Shown: piece by piece, positions 26,355 through 34,547 of the stretch
How positions within the stretch are numbered: the stretch's first letter is position 1
How the letters are laid out: each line of letters opens with the position of its first letter
Assembly: GCA_964497615.1 (NCBI GenBank)
Contig: CAZCEC010000013.1
Location: 1-64,000, forward strand
Length of the DNA: 64,000 nt
Direction: 5' to 3'
Source of the DNA: CAZCEC01 sp964497615
GTDB lineage: Bacteria; Chloroflexota; Anaerolineae; Anaerolineales; UBA6663
Program-made: the position numbers and the translations under genes
Notes under the pieces: generated by a model
What the model saw: only the letters and a program-made list of their open reading frames with translations
What the model was told of the DNA's origin: nothing
Databases searched by the model: none

Positions 26355-27695
26355 TTGCCTATCCATTCGGGGAGCCAATACCTTGTGGCCGTCGTCGGCG
26401 CCGGGCCGGCGGGGCTGTTTGCGGCGCGGCAGTTCGCGCTGGCGGGCGCGCACGTGGCGCTGTTCAATCGCGACATCAAGCCCGGCGGCCTGGCTGAATA
26501 CGGAATCTACCCGGACAAACACAAGATGAAAGAAGGGCTGCGCAAGCAGTTCCGCAATCTGCTAGCGATGCCGCAGATTGACTACTTCGGCTATGTGACG
26601 GTGGGGGCGGGCGGCGACCTGAGCCTGGATGACCTGCGCGCGGCCGGGTTCCAGGCGGTGCTGGTGACGGTGGGGGCGCAGGGTACCAAGTGGCTGGGGT
26701 TGCCAGGCGAGGACCTGCGTGGGGTGTATCACGCCAAGGACCTGGTCTATCACTACAACAAACTGCCACCCTACAGCACCCAGGAGTTTGCCATTGGGCG
26801 GCGGGTGGCCATCATTGGCGTGGGCAACGTGATGCTCGATATCGCCCACTGGCTGGTGCACGACTTGAAGGTGGACGAGGTGGTGGCGGTGGCGCGGCGC
26901 GGCCCGGCGGAGGTGAAATTCGACAAGGCGGAGATGGAATACGTGGCCGCCAACCTGGACGTGACGGCGCTCGATGCCGAGTTGGAACGGGTGCGTGAAC
27001 GGGTGGGGGCAGTGGGGCAGGATATCGGTCACGCCCGCACCTACATCCTGGCCGGACTGGCGGGGGCAGAGGCGCCGGTGTCGGAGACACGCTTCCGGCT
27101 GGAGTTTCTTGGTTCGCCGCACCGGATTGTGGACGACGGGGCGGGCGGGGTGGCGGGACTGGAGGTGGAGGAGACGCTGCTGGTGGCGGCGGGCAACGAC
27201 ACCAAGGCCAAGGGCACGGGCACCTTCCGCGTCATCCCAGCCGATACGGTGGTGTTCGCCATCGGTGACAAGGTGGATGAGACTTTTGGCTTGCCGGTAA
27301 AGTGGAACGCATTTGTGAAGCACCCGGAGCCGCGCTTCCCGGTGGCAGGGCTGAGCTATGAAGCCTACGACCCGGAAGCGAACGCGCCGGTGGAGGGGGT
27401 GTTTGTGGCCGGGTGGTCGCGCGAGGCGAGCACGGGGCTGGTGGGGGCGGCGCGCAAAGACGGCACGAACGGGGCGGAAGCGGTGAAGCAATATCTGGAG
27501 ACGCTGCCGCCGCTCGGGGCCGCGGACTATGATGCGCTGTGCGCGAAGCTAAGGGCACGCCACAAGCCTGTCATCAGCAAGGCCGACTGGCTGCGGCTGG
27601 AGGCGGCTGAGGACGCCGAGGCCAAGCGGCTGGGGCTGGCGGAATTTAAGTTCGCGACGGATGAGGAGATGCTGCAGGCGATGGGGCGCGTATAG
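26355..27695 (+). CDS. Adrenodoxin/ferredoxin-NADP+ reductase-like flavoprotein
   Basis: The 446-residue protein has two Rossmann motifs: VAVVGAGPAGLFAARQFA near the N-terminus for FAD and VAIIGVGNVMLDIAHWL near residue 155 for NAD(P)H. Between them lie GGLAEYGIYPD and GYVTVG, and a C-terminal VFVAGWSREASTGLVG segment typical of FprA/adrenodoxin reductase. It should move electrons between NADPH and ferredoxin. The TTG start at 26355 has CAGGAGG at 26341-26347, 7 nt away. An unassigned C-terminal helical tail of about 60 residues follows. Confidence 0.85.
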   Translation: MPIHSGSQYLVAVVGAGPAGLFAARQFALAGAHVALFNRDIKPGGLAEYGIYPDKHKMKEGLRKQFRNLLAMPQIDYFGYVTVGAGGDLSLDDLRAAGFQAVLVTVGAQGTKWLGLPGEDLRGVYHAKDLVYHYNKLPPYSTQEFAIGRRVAIIGVGNVMLDIAHWLVHDLKVDEVVAVARRGPAEVKFDKAEMEYVAANLDVTALDAELERVRERVGAVGQDIGHARTYILAGLAGAEAPVSETRFRLEFLGSPHRIVDDGAGGVAGLEVEETLLVAAGNDTKAKGTGTFRVIPADTVVFAIGDKVDETFGLPVKWNAFVKHPEPRFPVAGLSYEAYDPEANAPVEGVFVAGWSREASTGLVGAARKDGTNGAEAVKQYLETLPPLGAADYDALCAKLRARHKPVISKADWLRLEAAEDAEAKRLGLAEFKFATDEEMLQAMGRV

Positions 27696-27717
27696 GCATT
27701 CTCGATTTGGTGTAGGG

Positions 27718-28878
27718 ATGCGAATTTTGACGGTGGATGTGGGGACGGGAACGCAGGACATCTTCCTGTACGACTCGGACCTGGACATCGAGAACGGTTA
27801 CAAGCTGGTGGTGCCATCGCCGACGATGATGGTGAACCGGCGGTTGAAGCAGGCGACGGCGCGGCGCGAGGCGGTGCTGCTGACGGGGTACTTGATGGGG
27901 GGCGGCCCGAGCCAGTGGGCGGCGCGCGACCACGTGCGCGCGGGAGGAACCCTGTACGCGACGCCAGCCGCGGCCCGAACTTTCAACGACGATCTGGCGT
28001 ATGTAGAGCACGACATGGGGGTGCGGGTGGTGGGAGAGGACGAGGCCCGCGCCCTGGACGGCGGCGTGACGCGGCTGGAGCTGAAGGACTTCGACTATCC
28101 GCTGATCGCCCGCGCGTTTGCCGATTTCGGGGTTGAACTGGCGGTGGATGCCGCAGCCGTGGCGGTGTTTGACCACGGGGACTCGCCGCCCGGATATTCC
28201 GACCGGCAATTCCGCTTCGATTACCTGGACGAGGTCTGCCGGCGGGCGGCGGGGCGCGGGCCGGCGGACCAGTTGGCGGCGTTTGCGCACCCGGCGGAGG
28301 CCATCCCGGCGAGCATGACGCGGCTGCGGGCGGTGGCCGAGGCGGCGCGGGCGCAGGGGGTGGAGGCGCCGCTGCTGGTGATGGACACGGCCCCGGCGGC
28401 GGTGCTGGGGGCGCTGCTGGACGCACGCGTGGGGGCAGCGATGACGGAGGGAGCGCTGGTGGGCAACATCGGCAATTTTCATTGCCTGGTGTTTCGGCTG
28501 GGGGAAGGGGGGATCGAAGGGCTGTTTGAGCACCACACCGGCGAGGTGACGCGCGACCGGCTGGACGGACTGACGAGCGCGCTGGCGCAGGGCACGCTGC
28601 GGCACGCGGACGTGTTCGACGACATGGGACATGGGGCGCTGGTCTATCAGCCCCGGCCTATGGCGGCGCCCTACTTCCTGGCCATCACCGGGCCGCGGCG
28701 GGGGCTGCTGGCCGGTTCGGTGCACCAGCCGTACCTGGCGGTTCCGTTTGGAGATATGATGCTGGCCGGTTGTTTTGGTTTGCTGCGGGCGGCCGCGGGA
28801 TTGTGGCCTGACCTGGGACCAGCGCTCCGGCGGTCGCTGGCGGGGGCGGCGGGGGGCGCGCCGTGGGAAGCAGGATAG
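27718..28878 (+). CDS. DUF1786-family protein (ASKHA-like fold)
   Basis: The 386-residue protein begins with VDVGTGTQDIFLYD, an acetate/sugar-kinase-Hsp70-like phosphate loop, and has VMDTAPAAVLGALLD plus GNIGNFHC later in the chain. This matches the DUF1786 family, sometimes annotated as a putative pyruvate formate-lyase activating enzyme, although no radical-SAM CxxxCxxC motif is present, so that name is not supported. The start is ATG at 27718. It lies 22 nt after the flavoprotein gene. Confidence 0.8.
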   Translation: MRILTVDVGTGTQDIFLYDSDLDIENGYKLVVPSPTMMVNRRLKQATARREAVLLTGYLMGGGPSQWAARDHVRAGGTLYATPAAARTFNDDLAYVEHDMGVRVVGEDEARALDGGVTRLELKDFDYPLIARAFADFGVELAVDAAAVAVFDHGDSPPGYSDRQFRFDYLDEVCRRAAGRGPADQLAAFAHPAEAIPASMTRLRAVAEAARAQGVEAPLLVMDTAPAAVLGALLDARVGAAMTEGALVGNIGNFHCLVFRLGEGGIEGLFEHHTGEVTRDRLDGLTSALAQGTLRHADVFDDMGHGALVYQPRPMAAPYFLAITGPRRGLLAGSVHQPYLAVPFGDMMLAGCFGLLRAAAGLWPDLGPALRRSLAGAAGGAPWEAG

Positions 28879-28969
28879 CGGACCTGACCTGACCGCAAAG
28901 GACGCTAAGACAGACTGGTGAGGGGCAGTGCGGGCCGTGGCGGTGCATTTCGGCGGGCGGGAGTGGCAC

Positions 28970-30226
28970 ATGTTAAGACAACAGGGCAAGCTGAGTTTGA
29001 TGCTGATAGTGGTATTGGCGCTGACCGCAGCGTGCGGCATGCTGGACCGGACGCCGCCGACGGCGACGCCGCTGCCGACACCCGACGCAGCGACGCGCCA
29101 GTTGAGCGTGTTTGAGGCGGCCTGGACCGCTGTGCGCGACCGCTATGTGCGGCCCGACTACGACGGGGTGGACTGGGAGGCGGTGGGCGACGAGTACCGC
29201 GCGCAGATCGAGGCCGGGCTGAGCGAGGCGGAATTCGTGGCTGCCATGGAGGCGATGCTGGCGGAGTTGCCTGGCAGCCAGGCCGCCTACCAGACGCGCG
29301 CCGAGCGCCTGGCGGAAGAGACCAGCGACACGACGACCTATCACGGCATTGGGGCATTCATCGCCTTTCGCGACCTGCCGGAGCCGCACATCGTCATCCT
29401 GGCAGTGATTGGCGGGTCGCCAGCCGAGACGGCCGGCCTGGAAACGCACGACAGCATCTACGCGGTGAACGGCGAGGCGATCACGCTGGAGGACGAGGCA
29501 TCACCGGCCGACCGCATCCGCGGCCTGCCCGACAGCAGCGTGACCCTGACGATCAACACGCCGGGGCTGGGGCGGCGCGATGTGACGCTGCAACGGGGGG
29601 AGATTCGCGCCACGGATGTGCTGCGCGGCGGGCTGCTGACCGCCTTGGACGTGGCCTACTACCGCGTCCCGGTGGTGGCGACGGCGTCGGTGGCGCAGAA
29701 CATCTCAGCCGACCTGGCCCAGATCGCGGCCGACACCGAGTTGAACGGCATCATCCTGGACCTGCGGGTGGCGCGCTCGAGCAGTACCTGGCCGCTGGCG
29801 GAGATGCTGACCCTGTTTGGCAACGGCGCGATGGGCGAGTTCTACGACCGTGATGGCGCGGAGCCGGTAGAGGTGACCGGCCAGACAGTGGGCGATTCGC
29901 AATCGGTGCCGCTGGTGGTGTTGACCGGCCCGGACACGGAGGGCACGCCGGAGATCTTCGCGGCCGCACTGCAGGCCTCCGGGCGGGCGATTGTGATCGG
30001 CCAGGACACGCCCGGCTCGGTGCAGGGCTTCGCGGAGATTGCGCTGCCGGACGGCTCGCGGATGTTCCTGGCGACCTCGTCGTACCGGACGACGACGGGG
30101 GTGGACCTGGCGGCGATCGGCGTGACGCCGGATGTGGTGATCGACGCGGACTGGGACAGCTTCACGACCACGGACGACCCGGTGATCGAGGCGGCGCTGG
30201 CGTACATACTGGCCCAGGGCAGGTGA
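28970..30226 (+). CDS. S41 (C-terminal processing protease)-like lipoprotein, catalytic residues missing
   Basis: The 418-residue protein starts with a lipoprotein signal peptide (lipobox LTAAC). A helical region, a PDZ domain (about residues 145-215) and an S41 protease domain follow. In active enzymes the nucleophile region reads SASASEIFA and the lysine lies in FGKG. Here the matching segments are TEGTPEIFAAALQ and DTPGSVQ, so Gly replaces the nucleophile Ser and Ser replaces the Lys. It is probably a non-catalytic member that binds peptides or peptidoglycan. The upstream frame extends further, but the ATG at 28970 starts the signal peptide. A terminator follows at 30241. Confidence 0.82.
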   Translation: MLRQQGKLSLMLIVVLALTAACGMLDRTPPTATPLPTPDAATRQLSVFEAAWTAVRDRYVRPDYDGVDWEAVGDEYRAQIEAGLSEAEFVAAMEAMLAELPGSQAAYQTRAERLAEETSDTTTYHGIGAFIAFRDLPEPHIVILAVIGGSPAETAGLETHDSIYAVNGEAITLEDEASPADRIRGLPDSSVTLTINTPGLGRRDVTLQRGEIRATDVLRGGLLTALDVAYYRVPVVATASVAQNISADLAQIAADTELNGIILDLRVARSSSTWPLAEMLTLFGNGAMGEFYDRDGAEPVEVTGQTVGDSQSVPLVVLTGPDTEGTPEIFAAALQASGRAIVIGQDTPGSVQGFAEIALPDGSRMFLATSSYRTTTGVDLAAIGVTPDVVIDADWDSFTTTDDPVIEAALAYILAQGR

Positions 30227-30240
30227 GGCGGTGTGCAGTG

Positions 30241-30269
30241 GGCCCCTTCCGCGAAGAAGGGGCCTTTTT
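30241..30269 (+). terminator. Intrinsic terminator after the S41-like gene
   Basis: GGCCCCTTC (30241-30249) pairs perfectly with GAAGGGGCC (30256-30264) across a 6-nt loop and runs straight into TTTTT. Confidence 0.93.
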
Positions 30270-30291
30270 CTTTGGGTAGAAGGAGCGCGCA

Positions 30292-30462
30292 ATGTGCAGT
30301 GCGGAGCATGAGGGGCGCACGATCAGTTTTCGGGATTTCTTCACCAATTGGCAGCAGCCGATGCCGCTGCCCGAGAAGGTGAACAAGACGGCCCGGAACC
30401 TGTGGCGGCAGGTGGTGCTGCGCCAACCCTGCTGCGGCCACGACGGCGAGCCCGGCTGTTGA
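30292..30462 (+). CDS. 56-residue Cys-rich microprotein (CCGHDGEPGC tail)
   Basis: A short gene with a strong ribosome site (AGAAGGAG at 30278-30285, 6 nt before the ATG) lies just behind a terminator. The product has no membrane helix. It is basic in the middle (KVNKTARNLWRQVVLR) and ends in CCGHDGEPGC. I recall small proteins ending in similar CCGxxGxPGC motifs in Chloroflexota and other bacteria, but assign no function. The cysteines and histidine could hold one metal ion. Confidence 0.72.
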   Translation: MCSAEHEGRTISFRDFFTNWQQPMPLPEKVNKTARNLWRQVVLRQPCCGHDGEPGC

Positions 30463-30500
30463 GCGGCGCCGCCCATCGACGCCGGGAGCGTTGACGAGCT

Positions 30501-30544
30501 AGCAGGCAGTCGGCAGTAGACGGAAAGCAGCCGGCAGACGAAGC
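30501..30544 (+). repeat. Low-complexity intergenic repeat (GCAGTCGGCAG/GACGAAG type)
   Basis: The stretch is built from repeated GGCAGT, CGGCAG and GACGAAG units. Similar sequences fill the gaps at 48751-48870, 50256-50360 and 51480-51548. Confidence 0.55.
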
Positions 30545-31081
30545 ATGTCCATCCGCGCAGAATACGAGGCGCACGGGCCCGCGGAATACTACCGGCGGCA
30601 CGGGGCGCACTACCGCAACCCGCATGAACAGCAGGTGCGAAGCGCCCTGCATGCCGCCGTGAAGGCGTGGGCGCTGGACCTGAGGCACGTGCTGGACCTG
30701 GCGTGCGGCAGCGGGGAGGCGACGCTGGCCTTGTGGGAGGCGGGGGCAGCGCGGGTGGATGGGGTGGACCCGTACACGGCGGCGGCTTACGTGGAGCGGA
30801 CGGGGCAGGCGGCAGAGACCCTGAGCTTTGAGGCGGTGGCGGCGGGCGCGCTGGAGGGGCGGCGGTACAGCCTGATCGTGTGCAGCTATGCCCTGCACTT
30901 GCTGGAAGAATCGCGGCTGCCGCAGGTGGCCTACCAACTGAGCCGCGCGGCGCCGGGGCTGCTGGTGCTCACGCCGCACAAGCGCCCGCAACTTCGGGAG
31001 GCATGGGGGTGGCGGCTGAGGGAGGAGCAGGTGGTGGAGCGGGTGCGGGCGCGGCTGTACGCCTCGCCGATAGATGTATAA
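30545..31081 (+). CDS. Small class I SAM-dependent methyltransferase
   Basis: The 178-residue protein has the SAM-binding loop VLDLACGSGEATLALW and DGVDPYTAAAY, followed by LIVCSYALHLLEES as motif IV. The substrate is unknown. The last codons and the stop TAA overlap the left arm of the operator/promoter of the toxin-antitoxin pair downstream (31067-31097), so read-through from this gene would enter that operon. Confidence 0.85.
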   Translation: MSIRAEYEAHGPAEYYRRHGAHYRNPHEQQVRSALHAAVKAWALDLRHVLDLACGSGEATLALWEAGAARVDGVDPYTAAAYVERTGQAAETLSFEAVAAGALEGRRYSLIVCSYALHLLEESRLPQVAYQLSRAAPGLLVLTPHKRPQLREAWGWRLREEQVVERVRARLYASPIDV

Positions 31082-31097
31082 TACATACATCTATCGG
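31067..31097 (+). promoter_or_regulatory. Palindromic operator over the -10 box of the VapBC-like operon
   Basis: CCGATAGATGTAT (31067-31079) and ATACATCTATCGG (31085-31097) are a perfect 13-bp inverted repeat with a 5-bp spacer. The TATAAT box (31077-31082) sits at the centre. RHH antitoxins commonly repress their own operon at such sites, so this is the likely autoregulatory operator. Confidence 0.85.
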
Positions 31098-31110
31098 GCA
31101 GGAGGCGGCG

Positions 31111-31446
31111 ATGACGGATAACATGGTGCGGACCCAGGTGTATCTGCCGCGTGCGACCTATGAGGCGCTGCGGGCCCGCAGCGCGGCGCAGGGGCTGACG
31201 CTGGCGGAACAGGTCCGCGCGGCGCTGGAGGATTATCTGCTGCGGAAGGAACAGGTCGAAGGTGAAGGACCACCGCTGCCACCGGATGATCCGATCTTCA
31301 AGTTAATGGGTGCTGTAGACAGCGGCATTGACGATTTGGGATTCAACCACGATCACTACCTGTACGGCGCGCCGAAGCGCGAGCGGCCATTACGGGTTAA
31401 GGAAGCCGCGCCAACGCCGCGGCGCCGCCGGCGCAAGGCCAAATGA
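31111..31446 (+). CDS. Ribbon-helix-helix-type antitoxin (VapB-like)
   Basis: The 111-residue protein has an N-terminal RHH DNA-binding segment (VRTQVYLPRATYEALRARS) followed by a helix, then an acidic/proline linker and a very basic C-terminal tail (PRRRRRKAK). GGAGG lies 5 nt before the ATG. It overlaps the PIN-domain gene by 4 nt (ATGA), the usual layout of a type II antitoxin-toxin pair. It should neutralise the PIN toxin and repress the operon at the palindrome upstream. Confidence 0.85.
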   Translation: MTDNMVRTQVYLPRATYEALRARSAAQGLTLAEQVRAALEDYLLRKEQVEGEGPPLPPDDPIFKLMGAVDSGIDDLGFNHDHYLYGAPKRERPLRVKEAAPTPRRRRRKAK

Positions 31447-31850
31447 GAGTGCTGGCGGATTCGGCAGCCTGGCTGGCCGTTTACGACCGGCGCGACCCGG
31501 ACCATGACAACTGTGTGGGCTTGCTAAATCAATGGGCCCGGCAGCGGGCCGCGGTTTTCGTGACCGACTATATTTTGGACGAGACGTTGACGCTCATTCT
31601 GTCACGCATTGGCCACCGCCACGCCGTGAACTTTGGTCAACGGTTGTTGAAGTCACAACTCATTCATATTGTTCGGCTCGATCAAAAGAACTGGAACGGG
31701 GCCTGGCAGATGTTCCAGCAGTATGACGACAAGGACTTCTCGTTCACCGACTGCACGAGTTTTGTGGTCATGCGCGAACTGCATTTGGCCGATGCGTTTA
31801 CGTTCGATCATCACTTTGAGCAGATGGGATTCAGAATGTGGCCACGGTAG
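31443..31850 (+). CDS. PIN-domain RNase toxin (VapC-like)
   Basis: The 135-residue PIN-fold ribonuclease keeps the acidic active site: Asp6 (VLADSAAW), the Glu in ILDETLTLI, the Asp in SFTDCTSF and the Asp in TFDHHF. All four appear intact, so the toxin is probably active. It overlaps the antitoxin gene by 4 nt. Its last codons overlap the GTG start of the methionine gene downstream by 13 nt, so that gene may be co-transcribed. Confidence 0.88.
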   Translation: MRVLADSAAWLAVYDRRDPDHDNCVGLLNQWARQRAAVFVTDYILDETLTLILSRIGHRHAVNFGQRLLKSQLIHIVRLDQKNWNGAWQMFQQYDDKDFSFTDCTSFVVMRELHLADAFTFDHHFEQMGFRMWPR

Positions 31851-33724
31851 AGAACACTTCAACGAAGCTGGTGGAGCGCCTGGCGCGCGGGCCGCTGCTG
31901 GCGGACGGCGCGATGGGCACGATGCTGCATGCGCGGGGTGTGGCGTTTGACCACAGCTTCGACGCGCTGAACCTGACACAGCCGGCGGTGGTGGCCGAGA
32001 CCCACCGCGCCTATATTGATGCGGGCGCCGACCTGATCGTCACCAACACCTTTGGGGCCAACCGCTATAAGCTGGCCCAGCACGGGCTGGCCGGGCGGGT
32101 GGCCGAGGTCAACGCCGCGGCGGTGAGCCTGGCGCGGCGGGTGGTGGAGGCGTCGTTCAAGGACGTGCTCATCGCGGGGGATGTGGGGCCGCTGGGGGTG
32201 CGGTTGGCGCCGTTTGGCCGGGTGAAGCCGGAGCAGGCCTACGCCGCTTTCCTGGAACAGATCAGCGCGCTGGTGCAGGCGGGGGTGGACCTGATTCTGA
32301 TTGAGACGATGAGTGACCTGTTTGAGGTCGCCGAGGCGGTGCGGTCGGCGCGGGCGGCGGGCGCGCCAGCGGTGGCGGCGACGATGACCTTTACGCGCGA
32401 CGACCGCACCCTGCTGGGCGACAGCCCGGCCAAGGTGGGCGCGGCGTTGGCGGCCACGGGGGCCGACCTGATCGGCGTGAACTGCTCGGGCGGGCCGGCG
32501 CAGGTGCTGCGGTTGTTGGGCGCGGTGCGGCTGGCAGCGCCGGAGGCCAGGCTGTGGGTGAAGCCGAATGCTGGCTGGCCCGAGCACGTGGGCGGGCGCA
32601 TCATGTACCCGGCCACGGCGGCCTATTTCGGTGAGTATGCGGCGGCGTTCGCGGAGGCGGGGGCGAGCGTGGTGGGCGGGTGCTGCGGGACGACCCCGGC
32701 GCACATTGCCGCGATGCGGGCGGCCCTGGACGCGCCCCCGCGCGCCAGGGCCGCCCGCGCGGCCATCCAGGCCCTGGACGCAGACCGGGTTGAGGAGCAC
32801 CCGAGCGCCGATGGGCCGACGCGGCTGGCGCAGAGGCTGGCGGCGGGGGAGTTTGTGGTGGGGGTGGAGATGGACCCGCCGCGCGGGTTCAGCACCCACA
32901 AACTGCTGGCGGGGGCGCACCTGCTGGCGGAAGCGGGCGCGGATGTGATCAACGTGGCGGATTCGCCCATGGCGCGGATGCGGATGTCGGCCTGGGCGGT
33001 GGCGCACCTGGTGCAGCGCGAGGTGGGGGTGGAGACGGTGCTGCACTTCCCCACGCGCGGGCGCAACTTGCTGCGGGTGCAGGGCGACTTGCTGGCCGCG
33101 CACGCGCTGGGGGTGCGCAATGTGTTTGTGGTGATGGGTGACCCCACGTCGATCGGCGATTACCCGACGGCGATGGACAATTACGACGTGGTGCCGTCAG
33201 GGCTGATCAAGCTCATCAAGCAGGGCTTCAATGCCGGAGTGGACCACGCGGGGGCGGGCATTGGGCAGCCGACCTCGTTCCTGGTGGGGTGCGCCGTGAA
33301 CCTGGCCGCCGCCGACCCGGACAAGGAAGTGCGCACCCTGCGCCGGAAGATCGAGGCGGGGGCGGACTTTGCGCTGACGCAGCCGGTGTATGAGGCCGAG
33401 CTGGCGCGCGATTTTGTGGCGCGGTACGAGGCCGCGCACGGGGCGCTGCGGCTGCCCCTGCTGGTGGGGGTGCTGCCGCTGTTCAACGCTCGCCATGCCG
33501 CTTTTCTGCACAACGAGGTGCCGGGGATCACCATCCCGGAGGCGCTACAGGCGCGGATGGCGGCGGCGGGGGAGGCGGGGCCAGCGGAGGGGGTGCGGCT
33601 GGCGGTGGCGCTGCTGGCCGAATTGCGCGATGTGGTGCAGGGGGCGTACTTGATGCCGCCGTTTGGGCGGTATGACCTGGCGGCGGAGATTCTGGATAGT
33701 GTCAGGACAAGGGCGGGAGTCTAG
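31838..33724 (+). CDS. Bifunctional homocysteine S-methyltransferase / methylenetetrahydrofolate reductase
   Basis: Residues 1-300 form the zinc-dependent homocysteine methyltransferase barrel (LADGAMGTML; zinc cysteines in GVNCSGG and GGCCGTTPAH). Residues about 320-628 form the FAD-dependent MetF-type barrel (VGVEMDPPRGFS, FVVMGDPTSIGDYP, FALTQPVYEAEL). This YitJ-like fusion links folate one-carbon units to methionine and complements metK in the same window. The GTG start at 31838 overlaps the toxin gene; a start a few codons later cannot be excluded. Confidence 0.92.
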   Translation: MATVENTSTKLVERLARGPLLADGAMGTMLHARGVAFDHSFDALNLTQPAVVAETHRAYIDAGADLIVTNTFGANRYKLAQHGLAGRVAEVNAAAVSLARRVVEASFKDVLIAGDVGPLGVRLAPFGRVKPEQAYAAFLEQISALVQAGVDLILIETMSDLFEVAEAVRSARAAGAPAVAATMTFTRDDRTLLGDSPAKVGAALAATGADLIGVNCSGGPAQVLRLLGAVRLAAPEARLWVKPNAGWPEHVGGRIMYPATAAYFGEYAAAFAEAGASVVGGCCGTTPAHIAAMRAALDAPPRARAARAAIQALDADRVEEHPSADGPTRLAQRLAAGEFVVGVEMDPPRGFSTHKLLAGAHLLAEAGADVINVADSPMARMRMSAWAVAHLVQREVGVETVLHFPTRGRNLLRVQGDLLAAHALGVRNVFVVMGDPTSIGDYPTAMDNYDVVPSGLIKLIKQGFNAGVDHAGAGIGQPTSFLVGCAVNLAAADPDKEVRTLRRKIEAGADFALTQPVYEAELARDFVARYEAAHGALRLPLLVGVLPLFNARHAAFLHNEVPGITIPEALQARMAAAGEAGPAEGVRLAVALLAELRDVVQGAYLMPPFGRYDLAAEILDSVRTRAGV

Positions 33725-33881
33725 CGGCCCACAGGCCGTGGACACAGCGCGGAGACAGGCCATCTGTTCGGATTGGCGTAGCTTGGCCCTTTACGGGCCG
33801 GACCGCGGCCATAACCCCGCAAGGGGGCGCTTCGCAGAGGCCGCGCCTACGATTGTCCCGACCAGGGCATCTGACCCGGCA

Positions 33882-34448
33882 CTATGGCCGTTGCCGGCTG
33901 GGCAAGAGCGCCCCAAGGAGGCCCACCGCACACCCAATGATCGCGCCCAGCACCACCACCGCCAACCCCAGGGCCGTCACCCAATAGCCGGGCTCGATCT
34001 GGACGGCATCGCCGGCCAGGCCGCTGAAGATGCCGAGCGATTGCTCGAGTTCCTCTTGGGCGGCGGTGTAGCTGGTGTAGAGGACGAGCAGCGGAATGGC
34101 GGCGATCACGCCCAGCAGGCCCACCACAGCCAGGGCCAGCCAGCCCACGAAGACCGGGATGCGCCGCCAGGCGGACAACGGGACCACGCTGAGAGCAATC
34201 CCCAGACATCCCAGCCCCAGGAACGGCACAAGATAGAGCAGAGCCAGGCTTTGGCCCTGCGGGCCAGGCTGCGCGGCCAGGGCCAGGCCGCTGTAGGGCG
34301 TGCCGGCGCAGGACGCCCACGGCATGAGAAAGCCGATCATCGCCAGCAGCGCGCCGAGCATGGACAAGCCGCCGCCGGCGATGGGGCCGCCGCGGCTGGC
34401 AAGGGTCTTGGGGGTGAGAAAAGGCTCGGGCGGCTGGGGAGCGGGCAT
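33882..34448 (-). CDS. Four-helix membrane protein of unknown function
   Basis: The 188-residue protein has a proline-rich N-terminus and four hydrophobic helices with an extracytoplasmic loop after the first (WASCAGTPYSG). It resembles the broad DUF4064-type set of small membrane proteins in topology only. No catalytic motif is seen. It lies after the terminator of the FHA gene on the minus strand. The 157 bp between its 3' end and the stop of the plus-strand gene (33725-33881) hold no gene. Confidence 0.65.
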   Translation of the reverse strand: MPAPQPPEPFLTPKTLASRGGPIAGGGLSMLGALLAMIGFLMPWASCAGTPYSGLALAAQPGPQGQSLALLYLVPFLGLGCLGIALSVVPLSAWRRIPVFVGWLALAVVGLLGVIAAIPLLVLYTSYTAAQEELEQSLGIFSGLAGDAVQIEPGYWVTALGLAVVVLGAIIGCAVGLLGALLPSRQRP

Positions 34449-34480
34449 AGCGGCCTCTCAGGCGCGGGCCAACAATGAAA

Positions 34481-34523
34481 ATGGGGTTCGGAACGCGGAC
34501 GGTGACCGGGTTCCGAACCCCAT
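34481..34523 (-). terminator. Intrinsic terminator of the FHA gene (minus strand)
   Basis: A perfect 14-bp inverted repeat (34481-34494 with 34510-34523) is followed, in the minus direction, by TTTCATTGTT. It separates the FHA gene from the membrane-protein gene. Confidence 0.85.
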
Positions 34524-34547
34524 GGGCGGTGCGTGAGGCGAGTTGAG

